7,069 nucleotides of DNA from an uncultured Actinomycetes bacterium (lineage in GTDB: Bacteria > Actinomycetota > Acidimicrobiia > Acidimicrobiales > RAAP-2): assembly GCA_903826715.1 (NCBI GenBank), contig CAIKFN010000018.1:1-7069 (forward strand), in the 5' to 3' direction. The notes under the pieces were generated by a model, which was not told the DNA's origin, did no database searches, and was given only the letters and a program-made list of their open reading frames with translations. Both the position numbers and the translations under genes were made by a program. Shown here one piece after another: positions 1 to 5,986 of this stretch (the stretch's first letter is position 1; each line of letters starts with the position of its first letter).

Positions 1-12
1 AGGGCATTGCCC

Positions 13-18
13 TAGAAT
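13..18 (+). promoter_or_regulatory. Putative -10 element of a leaderless aroC promoter
   Basis: TAGAAT fits the actinobacterial/sigma70 -10 pattern TANNNT. Six bases separate it from the A of the aroC ATG at 25, so transcription would be expected to begin at or next to the start codon. No purine-rich Shine-Dalgarno sequence lies between them. The same core with nearly the same upstream flank (TTGCC then TAGAAT) occurs before efp. The -35 region would lie outside the window, so it cannot be judged. Promoter assignment is inferred from motif and spacing only. Confidence 0.5.
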
Positions 19-24
19 TGTTAA

Positions 25-1215
25 ATGTTGCGCTACTTAACAGCCGGCGAAAGCCACGGCCCATCTTTAACGGTCATCATTGAGGGACTTCCTGCCGGAC
101 TTCCTGTCTCAATGGAAAAAATCGGCGATGAACTAGCTCGCCGCCGACTCGGCTATGGACGCGGACCACGTATGCGCTTCGAGCGCGATGAAATTCGTAT
201 CACCGCCGGTGTTCGCCACGGTCGCACCCTCGGTTCACCAGTGTGCGTAGAAATTCTTAATTCTGAATGGCCAAAGTGGGAGCAGGAAATGTCTGCTGCT
301 CCTGGAACGCCAAGCGACAAGCTCACGACTCCTCGACCTGGTCACGCTGACCTCGTTGGAATGCAGAAGTTTTCATTCGACGATGCACGTGACGTCCTTG
401 AGCGCGCCAGCGCTCGAGAAACTGCAGCACGTGTAGTCGCTGGATCATTTGCGAAAGCACTTCTCTCAACAATTGGTATTGACATCCTTAGCCACGTTGT
501 GCGCATTGGATCAGTTGCAACACCAAGTGACGCTCGACCACTTCCTGGCGACCTCGACAAGGTTGACGACAGTGAAGTTCGTTGCTTTGACAAATCTTCT
601 GAAGACGCAATGATTGCTGAAATTAAAGCCGCCGCCAAAGAAGGCGACTCACTCGGTGGAATTGTTGAAGTTATTGCCTACGGTTGCCCAGTTGGACTTG
701 GAAGTCACGTGCACTGGGACCGAAAGATGGACGGACTTCTCGCTGGCGCTCTAATGAGCATCCAAGCGGTGAAGGCAGTTGAAATCGGTGACGGTATGGC
801 GCAGGCTTCACAGCGCGGAAGCGTTGCTCACGACGCAATTGCTGTTGACGAAGGCAATGAAACTGGTGGTGGGTACAAGCGAAAGAGCGACCACGCCGGA
901 GGACTCGAAGGTGGAATTACTTCAGGAGCTCCAGTTATTGCAAAAGTTGCCATGAAGCCTCTTTCATCACTTAACCGACCAGTTCTTGAAACAGTCGATG
1001 TTGCAACTGGTGAGACTGCAGTTTCATTCAAAGAACGTACTGACGTAACTGCTGTTCCAGCACTTGGTGTTGTGACAGAAGCAATGATGGCGCTCGTTAT
1101 TGCGAACGAAGCAGTTCGCAAGTTCGGTGGCGACTCAGTCGAAGAATTCACCCGTAACCACGCCAGCTACCTCGCGAATCTCGGTTCAACGGCTTCTAAA
1201 GCACGACCGGAGTAG
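25..1215 (+). CDS. aroC: Chorismate synthase
   Basis: Catalyses the last step of the shikimate pathway in the cytoplasm: the FMN-dependent 1,4-elimination of phosphate from EPSP to give chorismate, precursor of aromatic amino acids, folate and quinones. At 396 residues it has the usual bacterial length. Visible family motifs are GESHG at 8-12 with catalytic His11, the FMN/substrate stretch RGPRMRFERDEI at about 46-57, RPGHADL around His107, RASARETAARVVAG at 127-140 (second signature), AGGLEGGITSG at 291-301, AMKP at 309-312, and ERTDVTAVPA at 337-346 with conserved Asp340. Two spots depart from the usual text: SDH (288-290) precedes AGGLEGG where Asn-Arg is common, and RTDVT replaces the common RSDVC. 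The ATG at 25 gives the canonical N-terminus and directly follows a -10-like element, so the mRNA may be leaderless. First gene of the aro operon; aroK follows after 2 bp. Confidence 0.97.
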   Translation: MLRYLTAGESHGPSLTVIIEGLPAGLPVSMEKIGDELARRRLGYGRGPRMRFERDEIRITAGVRHGRTLGSPVCVEILNSEWPKWEQEMSAAPGTPSDKLTTPRPGHADLVGMQKFSFDDARDVLERASARETAARVVAGSFAKALLSTIGIDILSHVVRIGSVATPSDARPLPGDLDKVDDSEVRCFDKSSEDAMIAEIKAAAKEGDSLGGIVEVIAYGCPVGLGSHVHWDRKMDGLLAGALMSIQAVKAVEIGDGMAQASQRGSVAHDAIAVDEGNETGGGYKRKSDHAGGLEGGITSGAPVIAKVAMKPLSSLNRPVLETVDVATGETAVSFKERTDVTAVPALGVVTEAMMALVIANEAVRKFGGDSVEEFTRNHASYLANLGSTASKARPE

Positions 1216-1217
1216 CC

Positions 1218-1715
1218 GTGGCACGCCTCGTACTCGTTGGGCTGCCCGGAGTAGGCAAGTCCACCGTGGCGAGAATGCTGAGTGCCGAATGGAATTGTCA
1301 GCATGTAGACACTGACGACATCATTGTTAAAAAAGCTGGATGCTCCATTGGTGACTTCATTCGCGAAAAAGGTGAGCCAGCATTTCGTGAACTTGAGTTC
1401 GAAGCGCTAGAAGAAGCACTTAAAAGCGAAGGCGTTGTTGCAACTGGTGGTGGAATTGTGACCTTCGAAAAGTCTCGTGCTGCGCTTAAAGGCGCCCCAA
1501 CAGTTTGGCTAGACACTCATGATGATCAGATAACTCCTCGACTTGGTGGTACTGACCGCCCTCTGCTTGATAACAATCCAGGGCAAATACTGAAACTCAT
1601 GAGAGAAGCACGTGCTCCTTTCTATGAAGAGGTATCACGCGCACGCGTTGATGCGTCAGGAACACTAGAAGACGTGAAGAATCAAATCCGTATCGTCGCC
1701 GGGAGCTGGGCATGA
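1218..1715 (+). CDS. aroK: Shikimate kinase
   Basis: Cytoplasmic NMP-kinase-fold enzyme that uses ATP to phosphorylate shikimate at the 3-hydroxyl, step five of the shikimate pathway. At 165 residues it is a standard single-domain form. It shows the Walker A loop GLPGVGKST at 8-16, the shikimate-binding DTD at 31-33, FRELE at 56-60 (substrate-binding Arg57), the glycine-rich GGG at 78-80 within VATGGGIV, and a LID-region arginine in TDRPLL at 113-118. REARAPFYEEV in the C-terminal part corresponds to the conserved helix that packs on the adenine. The start is GTG, supported by GGAG at 1209-1212 spaced 5 bases upstream; this lies inside the end of aroC. Its stop overlaps the aroB start in an ATGA, which points to translational coupling. 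Confidence 0.96.
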   Translation: MARLVLVGLPGVGKSTVARMLSAEWNCQHVDTDDIIVKKAGCSIGDFIREKGEPAFRELEFEALEEALKSEGVVATGGGIVTFEKSRAALKGAPTVWLDTHDDQITPRLGGTDRPLLDNNPGQILKLMREARAPFYEEVSRARVDASGTLEDVKNQIRIVAGSWA

Positions 1716-2755
1716 CCATCACCGTTGATTTAGGTGCACGCTCCTACGACGTTGCCATTGGTGACGGTGTTCGCCGCGGACTGAAAGACCTCATTGCTAA
1801 GCGCGCTCCTAAGGCACAGGTTGCCGTCATTGTCACCTCACCATCACTTCGCGCTCAGCCATGGTTTGATTTCGAAACTGGCATTAGCCAACACGTTCTA
1901 GAAGTTCCTGAAGGTGAAGATGCCAAGACACTTCAGACAGTTGAGGCTCTTCTTGAAAAAATTGCGTCACTGGGTCTTTCTAGGAACGACATTCTGATTG
2001 CCGTTGGTGGCGGTGCAGTAACGGACCTCGGTGGATTTGCTGCAGCGTCGTATCTTCGTGGCATTGGGCTCATCAACATTTCAACATCTGTTGCTGGTCA
2101 AGTCGACGCAGCCATTGGTGGAAAGACTGGCGTGAATCTCAGCGCTGGAAAAAATCTTGTTGGTGCATTTCATCAACCACTTGGTGTGTTCTGCGACTTT
2201 GAAACAATCGCGACGCTTCCTGAGCGTGAGCGACTCGCTGGAATGGGCGAAGTCGCTAAGTGTTGGCTACTTGAGGGCAGGAGTGCAAAAGATCTTGGTT
2301 CACAGACATCATCCGAGCTCGCCACAATGGCGGTTGCCCTGAAGGCACGAATTGTTTCAGGTGATGAACGTGAAGGCGGGGAGCGCGCCCTTCTTAACTA
2401 CGGTCACACGTTTGGTCATGCTTTGGAAGTTCTCTCACTCGCAAAGAGCAAGGACGAACTTCGCCATGGTGAAGCAGTAGCTATTGGACTTAGTTTCGCA
2501 GCCCACCTCGCACACGCACTTGGCAGAGTCGGCGCTGAGGTGATTGCTAATCACAATGCAGTGCTGGACTTCTTTGGTCTTTCCTACGCAGCTCCTCGTG
2601 ACTTCAGTGTGGAAGCGCTACTTGAAGCAATGAGCCACGACAAGAAGGCTCACCATGACCTAACGTTTGTACTACTAGGTGCAAACGGATTTGAAGTGGT
2701 GACCGGCATTGACCCTGATGTTGTAGCAAAAACAATTGAAAGTTTTCGAGGATAA
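1712..2755 (+). CDS. aroB: 3-dehydroquinate synthase
   Basis: NAD- and divalent-metal-dependent cytoplasmic enzyme converting DAHP to 3-dehydroquinate, the second shikimate-pathway step. At 347 residues it is full length. The NAD-binding core is clear: GEDAKTL at 68-74, AVGGGAVTDLGGF at 97-109, YLRGI at 114-118, QVDAAIGGKTGVN at 130-142 and GKNLVGAFHQP at 146-156. The metal ligands expected from the family are present: Glu180 in GMGEVAK, His232 in NYGHTFGHALE, and His252 in HGEAVAIG. HDKK at 309-312 supplies the conserved active-site lysines. A small oddity is STSVAGQVD (124-132), where most family members read TTLLAQVD or similar. The ATG overlaps the aroK stop by 4 bp, and GGGAG at 1701-1705 is a good Shine-Dalgarno 6 bases upstream. 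AroQ, which uses this enzyme's product, follows after 2 bp. Confidence 0.97.
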   Translation: MTITVDLGARSYDVAIGDGVRRGLKDLIAKRAPKAQVAVIVTSPSLRAQPWFDFETGISQHVLEVPEGEDAKTLQTVEALLEKIASLGLSRNDILIAVGGGAVTDLGGFAAASYLRGIGLINISTSVAGQVDAAIGGKTGVNLSAGKNLVGAFHQPLGVFCDFETIATLPERERLAGMGEVAKCWLLEGRSAKDLGSQTSSELATMAVALKARIVSGDEREGGERALLNYGHTFGHALEVLSLAKSKDELRHGEAVAIGLSFAAHLAHALGRVGAEVIANHNAVLDFFGLSYAAPRDFSVEALLEAMSHDKKAHHDLTFVLLGANGFEVVTGIDPDVVAKTIESFRG

Positions 2756-2757
2756 CT

Positions 2758-3198
2758 ATGAGCAAACAAATTCTTCTTTTGTCGGGTCCAAACCTTGACC
2801 AGCTGGGAACACGTAGCCCAGAGATCTATGGAACACAGACACTCAGCGAACACGTCGCGCGTTTCAGTGATGGAGCCAAGAGCCACGGCTACAACGTTCG
2901 TCACTTGCAATCAAATTTCGAGGGAGATCTCATTGAAGCGGTACACGCTGCACGTACTGATTGTGCTGCAATCGTCATTAACGCCGGTGCTTTCACACAC
3001 ACTTCTTGGGCCCTTACTGACGCCCTCGCAATGTTCGATGGCGTGAAGATTGAACTGCACATTTCTAATCCTGCTGCTCGTGAACCATTTCGCCACGTTG
3101 ATACGTTGGCCGGGGTAGTAAACGGCACGATTGCTGGATTCGGGCAAACGAGCTACGACCTGGCACTTGATGCCGTCGTGCGTTTACTAGGCAAATAG
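2758..3198 (+). CDS. aroQ: 3-dehydroquinate dehydratase, type II
   Basis: Dehydrates 3-dehydroquinate to 3-dehydroshikimate. The type II enzyme is a flavodoxin-like fold that forms dodecamers in known members and is unrelated to type I AroD. The length of 146 residues is typical. Active-site residues sit at expected places: Asn12 in GPNLDQLGTR, Arg19, the catalytic Tyr24 in PEIYG, Asn75 in VINAGAFTHTS, His81, His101 in ELHISNP, and Arg112 in AREPFRHV. Minor departures are Ser9 where Asn is frequent before GPNL, and QSNF at 51-54 where QSNHE is common. The start ATG has GAGGA at 2748-2752, 5 bases upstream, within the end of aroB. It is last in the aro operon, and its stop codon lies within the arm-and-loop region of an inverted repeat that extends to the efp promoter. 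Confidence 0.95.
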   Translation: MSKQILLLSGPNLDQLGTRSPEIYGTQTLSEHVARFSDGAKSHGYNVRHLQSNFEGDLIEAVHAARTDCAAIVINAGAFTHTSWALTDALAMFDGVKIELHISNPAAREPFRHVDTLAGVVNGTIAGFGQTSYDLALDAVVRLLGK

Positions 3199-3228
3199 CA
3201 ATATCAGGTGACCCATTTGGTTGCCTAG
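3187..3228 (+). repeat. 8-bp inverted repeat spanning the aroQ stop and the efp promoter
   Basis: CTAGGCAA at 3187-3194 and TTGCCTAG at 3221-3228 are perfect reverse complements with 26 bases between them. The left arm is within the last codons of aroQ and the right arm overlaps the first bases of the efp -10 hexamer. A third copy of the core, CTAGGC at 3258-3263 just before the efp ATG, can also pair with GCCTAG at 3223-3228. GCAATA (3198-3203) and TATTGC (3235-3240) form a further 6-bp complement. There is no T-run directly after the right arm, so it does not look like an ordinary intrinsic terminator. It could be an operator or an RNA switch on read-through transcripts; role unknown. Confidence 0.45.
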
Positions 3229-3231
3229 AAT
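3226..3231 (+). promoter_or_regulatory. Putative -10 element of the efp promoter
   Basis: TAGAAT lies in the only sizeable gap between genes and is preceded by TTGCC, as at the aroC promoter. A start about 7 bases downstream (near 3238) would give an untranslated leader of roughly 28 bases containing a Shine-Dalgarno sequence, unlike the apparently leaderless aroC. No convincing -35 hexamer is present at 16-18 bases upstream, which is common in actinobacterial promoters. It would allow efp-nusB to be expressed independently of the aro genes. Inferred from motif and position. Confidence 0.5.
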
Positions 3232-3248
3232 AGGTATTGCAACTTTTT

Positions 3249-3254
3249 GAAAGG
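3249..3254 (+). promoter_or_regulatory. Ribosome binding site of efp
   Basis: GAAAGG is a Shine-Dalgarno-like stretch 11 bases before the ATG at 3266. The spacing is on the long side. It supports that ATG as the start of efp, which also gives the conserved EF-P N-terminus. The site falls in the loop of a possible GCCTAG/CTAGGC hairpin (3223-3228 with 3258-3263) on read-through mRNA. Confidence 0.55.
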
Positions 3255-3265
3255 CTTCTAGGCTC

Positions 3266-3829
3266 ATGGCCGCAATTTCTACCAGTGACATTAAGAACGG
3301 CATCACCATCAAGATCGATGAAGGACTCTTCACCGTTATTGACTTCCAGCACGTAAAGCCAGGTAAGGGTGGGGCATTTGTTCGAACCAAGATTCGCAAT
3401 GCTCGCACCGGAGCTGTCATCGAGCGAACCTACCGATCTGATGAGCGCCTCGAACAGGCAATCATTGACAAGCGCGACACACAGTACTTATACCGCGATG
3501 GTGATGACTACGTCTTTATGGACCAAGACACGTATGACCAGATTCCGGTTTCCTCTAAAAACCTCGGTGAAGCTGCAAACTTTCTAAAAGAAACTGGCAA
3601 AGCAATGCTCGTTCAGTTCGAAGATGAAATCATTGGCGTAGAACTTCCTGCATCAGTGGAGCTCACCATTGCTGAGACTGAACCAGGAATGCAGGGTGAC
3701 CGTGTTTCAGGTGCTCGCAAGCCAGCAACACTCGAAACTGGATTCGTTGTGCAGGTTCCGCTATTCGTTGGTCCGGGAGAAGTCATCAAAGTTGACACCC
3801 GCACCGGTGAATACATGACGCGAGCGTAG
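3266..3829 (+). CDS. efp: Translation elongation factor P
   Basis: EF-P binds between the P and E sites of ribosomes stalled on consecutive prolines and promotes peptide-bond formation. The 187-residue product has the standard three-domain length: an N-terminal KOW-like domain to about residue 64 and two OB-fold domains. The tip loop that reaches the P-site tRNA reads KPGKGGAFVR (31-40), with Lys34 at the position that is modified in Escherichia coli. The family signature is visible at about 152-170 (KPATLETG, then VVQVPLFV and G), and the C-terminus ends in the usual DTRTGEYM. The residue two after Lys34 is Gly, whereas the actinobacterial EF-Ps I recall carry Pro there (PGKGP). No efp-modification gene is seen nearby. 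The start is set by ATG, GAAAGG and homology. nusB begins 1 bp after the stop, so the two are co-transcribed. Confidence 0.97.
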   Translation: MAAISTSDIKNGITIKIDEGLFTVIDFQHVKPGKGGAFVRTKIRNARTGAVIERTYRSDERLEQAIIDKRDTQYLYRDGDDYVFMDQDTYDQIPVSSKNLGEAANFLKETGKAMLVQFEDEIIGVELPASVELTIAETEPGMQGDRVSGARKPATLETGFVVQVPLFVGPGEVIKVDTRTGEYMTRA

Positions 3830-3830
3830 A

Positions 3831-4235
3831 GTGAGCGAACTTGGTGCGCAGCGCCACCATGCTCGTGAGCGTGCGCTAGAAATCTTTTACGAAGCAACAA
3901 TCAAAGAACGCACCATTGCAGAAGTCCTAAACCAACTCGGTATTCGTCCCGACGAATACACCGTTGCAATCCTTGTGTCGGCTGAACAGAATCAGCAAAA
4001 AGCTAATGAACTCATAAGTGAATTTGCTGTTGACTGGACGCTTGATCGCATTGCAATTGTTGACCGCTTAGTAATGACCATGGCGGTAGGCGAGATGATG
4101 ATGAATGATGCGCCACCAAAGGCCGTTATCTTAGATGAAGCAGTGGAACTCGCCAAGGTGTATTCAACTGACGGCTCGCCGTCATTTGTAAATGGCGTGT
4201 TATCTTCGATTGCTGAACAGATTCTCAAACAGTAG
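3831..4235 (+). CDS. nusB: Transcription antitermination / rRNA processing factor NusB
   Basis: NusB is a small all-helical RNA-binding protein that, with NusE (ribosomal protein S10), binds boxA in rRNA leaders and supports antitermination and rRNA maturation. At 134 residues it is near the usual size. Recognisable family features are the basic N-terminal helix with RHHARERALEIFYEA (8-22), WTLDRIAIVDRLVMTMAVGE (69-88), and the C-terminal hallmark LDEAVELAKVYSTDGSPSFV (101-120) followed by NGVLSSIAEQ. The start is GTG one base after the efp stop. There is no strong Shine-Dalgarno sequence, so translation probably depends on re-initiation after efp. In many actinobacteria the next genes would be pyrimidine genes such as pyrR; here a membrane/copper-related gene follows after 12 bp instead. 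Confidence 0.95.
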   Translation: MSELGAQRHHARERALEIFYEATIKERTIAEVLNQLGIRPDEYTVAILVSAEQNQQKANELISEFAVDWTLDRIAIVDRLVMTMAVGEMMMNDAPPKAVILDEAVELAKVYSTDGSPSFVNGVLSSIAEQILKQ

Positions 4236-4247
4236 GGACTTTTAATT

Positions 4248-5984
4248 GTGTTAATGCATTCACCTGCATTTAGCTATACGAATCCATTTATCGTCTCTAT
4301 CTTCAAACATGCCATTTACGTGTCTGCGGTTCTATGGATTATTGGCATTGCCCTATTCCTCGTGCTTGGAGCAACGCTCGCAAAGCGAATCACACTTTTC
4401 AATCTTTCACCAGATGGTGTAGGTGAGCCACGCGCTAGGACGTATCTCAGGTTCATCTTTGGGGCAATCTGGCTCATCGATGGAATTTTGCAATTCCAAC
4501 CTTCGATGCCGCTCGGAATGGCTACGGGTGTTGTAAAGCCAATGGCTGTTGGAACACCGCACTGGCTCCATTCGTTAATGCTTGGTGGTGTTGGGATATG
4601 GAATGCTCATCCAATTGCTCTGGCAGTAGGAACTGCATGGTTACAAATTGGTATTGGAGTCTTGTTAGTTGTATCAAATGGAAAAGTAAGCAGATTCGTT
4701 GGTGCTCTCTCTGCCGCGTGGGCAGCACTTATTTGGCTCATTGGAAACGGCGCGGGCGGCATTTTTCAATCAACAAGCTCGATTCTCTTCGGGTGGCCAG
4801 GAGCCACACTTTTCTATGTGATTGCGGGTATCTGGCTAGCAACATCAAACGATTTCTTTATCAAGAACTTCTCAAAATGGACTCTGCGAATAGTGAGCGT
4901 TATTTCTGCGCTCGCAATTATTTTGCAAGTACTTCCAGACCGTGGATTCTGGCATGGTGGAAACTCAAATGGGCTGACGCAAATGGCTCAGACCATGACG
5001 CAAACGCCGCAACCACACATCATCTCTTGGATTGTTTTAAAGATCGGAACTCTCAGCGGAACTATGGGTGGCGGATTCAATGTGCTCATCATCCTTTGGC
5101 TCGCAGTTAGTGCGGCAGGACTTTGGTTAGCTCACTCAAAGTCATGGCAGTGGCCAGTATGGGTTTTCATTGCTGGATCGTTGTTCTTCTGGGTTGTTGG
5201 CGAAGACGCTCCATTTTGGGGCGGGCTCGCAACAGACTTGAACTCACTGGTGCCAATGGCCGCACTTACGTGGGCGGCACTCTCGAAGTTTTCAACCATG
5301 CCTCCACTCCAGCGCAGAATTCCAAAGGAAATGCGCAGCCTCTCGGGGGCGGTGTTTGCCGCGTTCGCTGGTGCTGCCATTATCTTTTCGGTTGTGTCAA
5401 TGGGGTGGGCAGCCCTAGTTGCATCACCCGACAGCTCAATCTTCATTGCTGTGAATGGTCCCGCTCAAGTTGACAATGCAGTGGCCCCAACGTTTACTCT
5501 TACTGATCAATACGCAACGAGCTATTCGCTTAACGAGCATAAGGGTAACTTCACGCTACTCACGTTCCTCGACCCGAAGTGCTGGACAGATTGTCCATTA
5601 CTTGCCAATCAATTACAGCAAGTTGAAAGTTCGCTTCCAAAGGACGCAAAGCTCGACATAGTTGCTGTTGTTGCCAACGCGTATGCGACGGACCTTCCTT
5701 CACTGAACAAGTTCATCAACGAGCATGGCCTTGGGGCCATGAGACACTTCTATTTTGTAACTGGAAACCTTGCTTCGCTACAAGCAGTGTGGAACTCGTA
5801 CGGGATTAATGTTGCACAGAAAAAATCAGATAAAATGAGTGTCCACTCGGACTACGTATTTATTGTTGGACCTGATGGGCACCTGCACTGGGTTATTCCA
5901 GATAATCCACCTGAGAACTGGGCGGGACAACATTCTTCAAGTTCAGAGCTACTGAGGCTGCTTCACCAGTCGGGACTCAAGTAA
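4248..5984 (+). CDS. Polytopic membrane protein fused to a C-terminal SCO1/SenC-like copper-chaperone domain
   Basis: A 578-residue two-part protein. Residues 1 to about 391 are very hydrophobic with roughly 9-11 membrane segments (for example 22-43, 66-84, 121-142, 148-166, 183-200, 211-229, 276-294, 303-318, 333-346, 365-391). Text such as IWLIDGILQFQP (74-85), RGFWHGG (232-238), QTPQP (252-256) and GEDAPFWGGLATDLNS (318-333) resembles, from memory, an uncharacterised actinobacterial membrane family, distantly DoxX-like in its first half. Residues about 408-578 form a thioredoxin-fold SCO domain: PTFTLTDQYATSYSL, then DPKCWTDCPLL with CxxxC cysteines 445 and 449, a middle strand region, FYFVTGN at 501-507, and VHSDYVFIVGPDG with the expected third copper ligand His533. 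SCO proteins deliver or reduce copper for the CuA site of cytochrome c oxidase, so this domain should face outside. The start GTG (4248) has AGGGA at 4234-4238 with 9-base spacing; ATG at 4254 is an alternative. ctaG follows after 2 bp, supporting a joint role in oxidase assembly (inference). Confidence 0.82.
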   Translation: MLMHSPAFSYTNPFIVSIFKHAIYVSAVLWIIGIALFLVLGATLAKRITLFNLSPDGVGEPRARTYLRFIFGAIWLIDGILQFQPSMPLGMATGVVKPMAVGTPHWLHSLMLGGVGIWNAHPIALAVGTAWLQIGIGVLLVVSNGKVSRFVGALSAAWAALIWLIGNGAGGIFQSTSSILFGWPGATLFYVIAGIWLATSNDFFIKNFSKWTLRIVSVISALAIILQVLPDRGFWHGGNSNGLTQMAQTMTQTPQPHIISWIVLKIGTLSGTMGGGFNVLIILWLAVSAAGLWLAHSKSWQWPVWVFIAGSLFFWVVGEDAPFWGGLATDLNSLVPMAALTWAALSKFSTMPPLQRRIPKEMRSLSGAVFAAFAGAAIIFSVVSMGWAALVASPDSSIFIAVNGPAQVDNAVAPTFTLTDQYATSYSLNEHKGNFTLLTFLDPKCWTDCPLLANQLQQVESSLPKDAKLDIVAVVANAYATDLPSLNKFINEHGLGAMRHFYFVTGNLASLQAVWNSYGINVAQKKSDKMSVHSDYVFIVGPDGHLHWVIPDNPPENWAGQHSSSSELLRLLHQSGLK

Positions 5985-5986
5985 TA

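Noticed and set aside
1..13. AGGGC-att-GCCCT inverted repeat at the left edge, possible terminator of an upstream gene
   Set aside because: The stem is 5 bp with a 3-base loop, it has no T-run after it, and the upstream sequence is not available. It overlaps the first base of the -10 element and may be chance.
3187..3248. Intrinsic terminator after aroQ
   Set aside because: The inverted repeat has a 26-base loop and the nearest T-run (3244-3248) is 15 bases past the right arm, so it does not meet the usual hairpin-plus-U-tract form.
2650..3352. Several minus-strand open frames over aroB, aroQ and efp
   Set aside because: They are antisense to well-supported genes, have no Shine-Dalgarno sequence or recognisable domain, and arise from low stop density on the opposite strand.
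4598..5110. 170-codon open frame on the plus strand inside the SCO-fusion gene
   Set aside because: It is in another frame of a gene with clear membrane and SCO features. Its translation is rich in Ser, Arg and Cys with no domain-like order, as expected for a shadow frame.
4248..5984. Two separate genes joined by a missed stop or frameshift in the SCO-fusion gene
   Set aside because: The frame is open throughout, no start with a Shine-Dalgarno sequence is seen near residue 400, and the last membrane helix (365-391) leads straight into the SCO domain as an anchor would.
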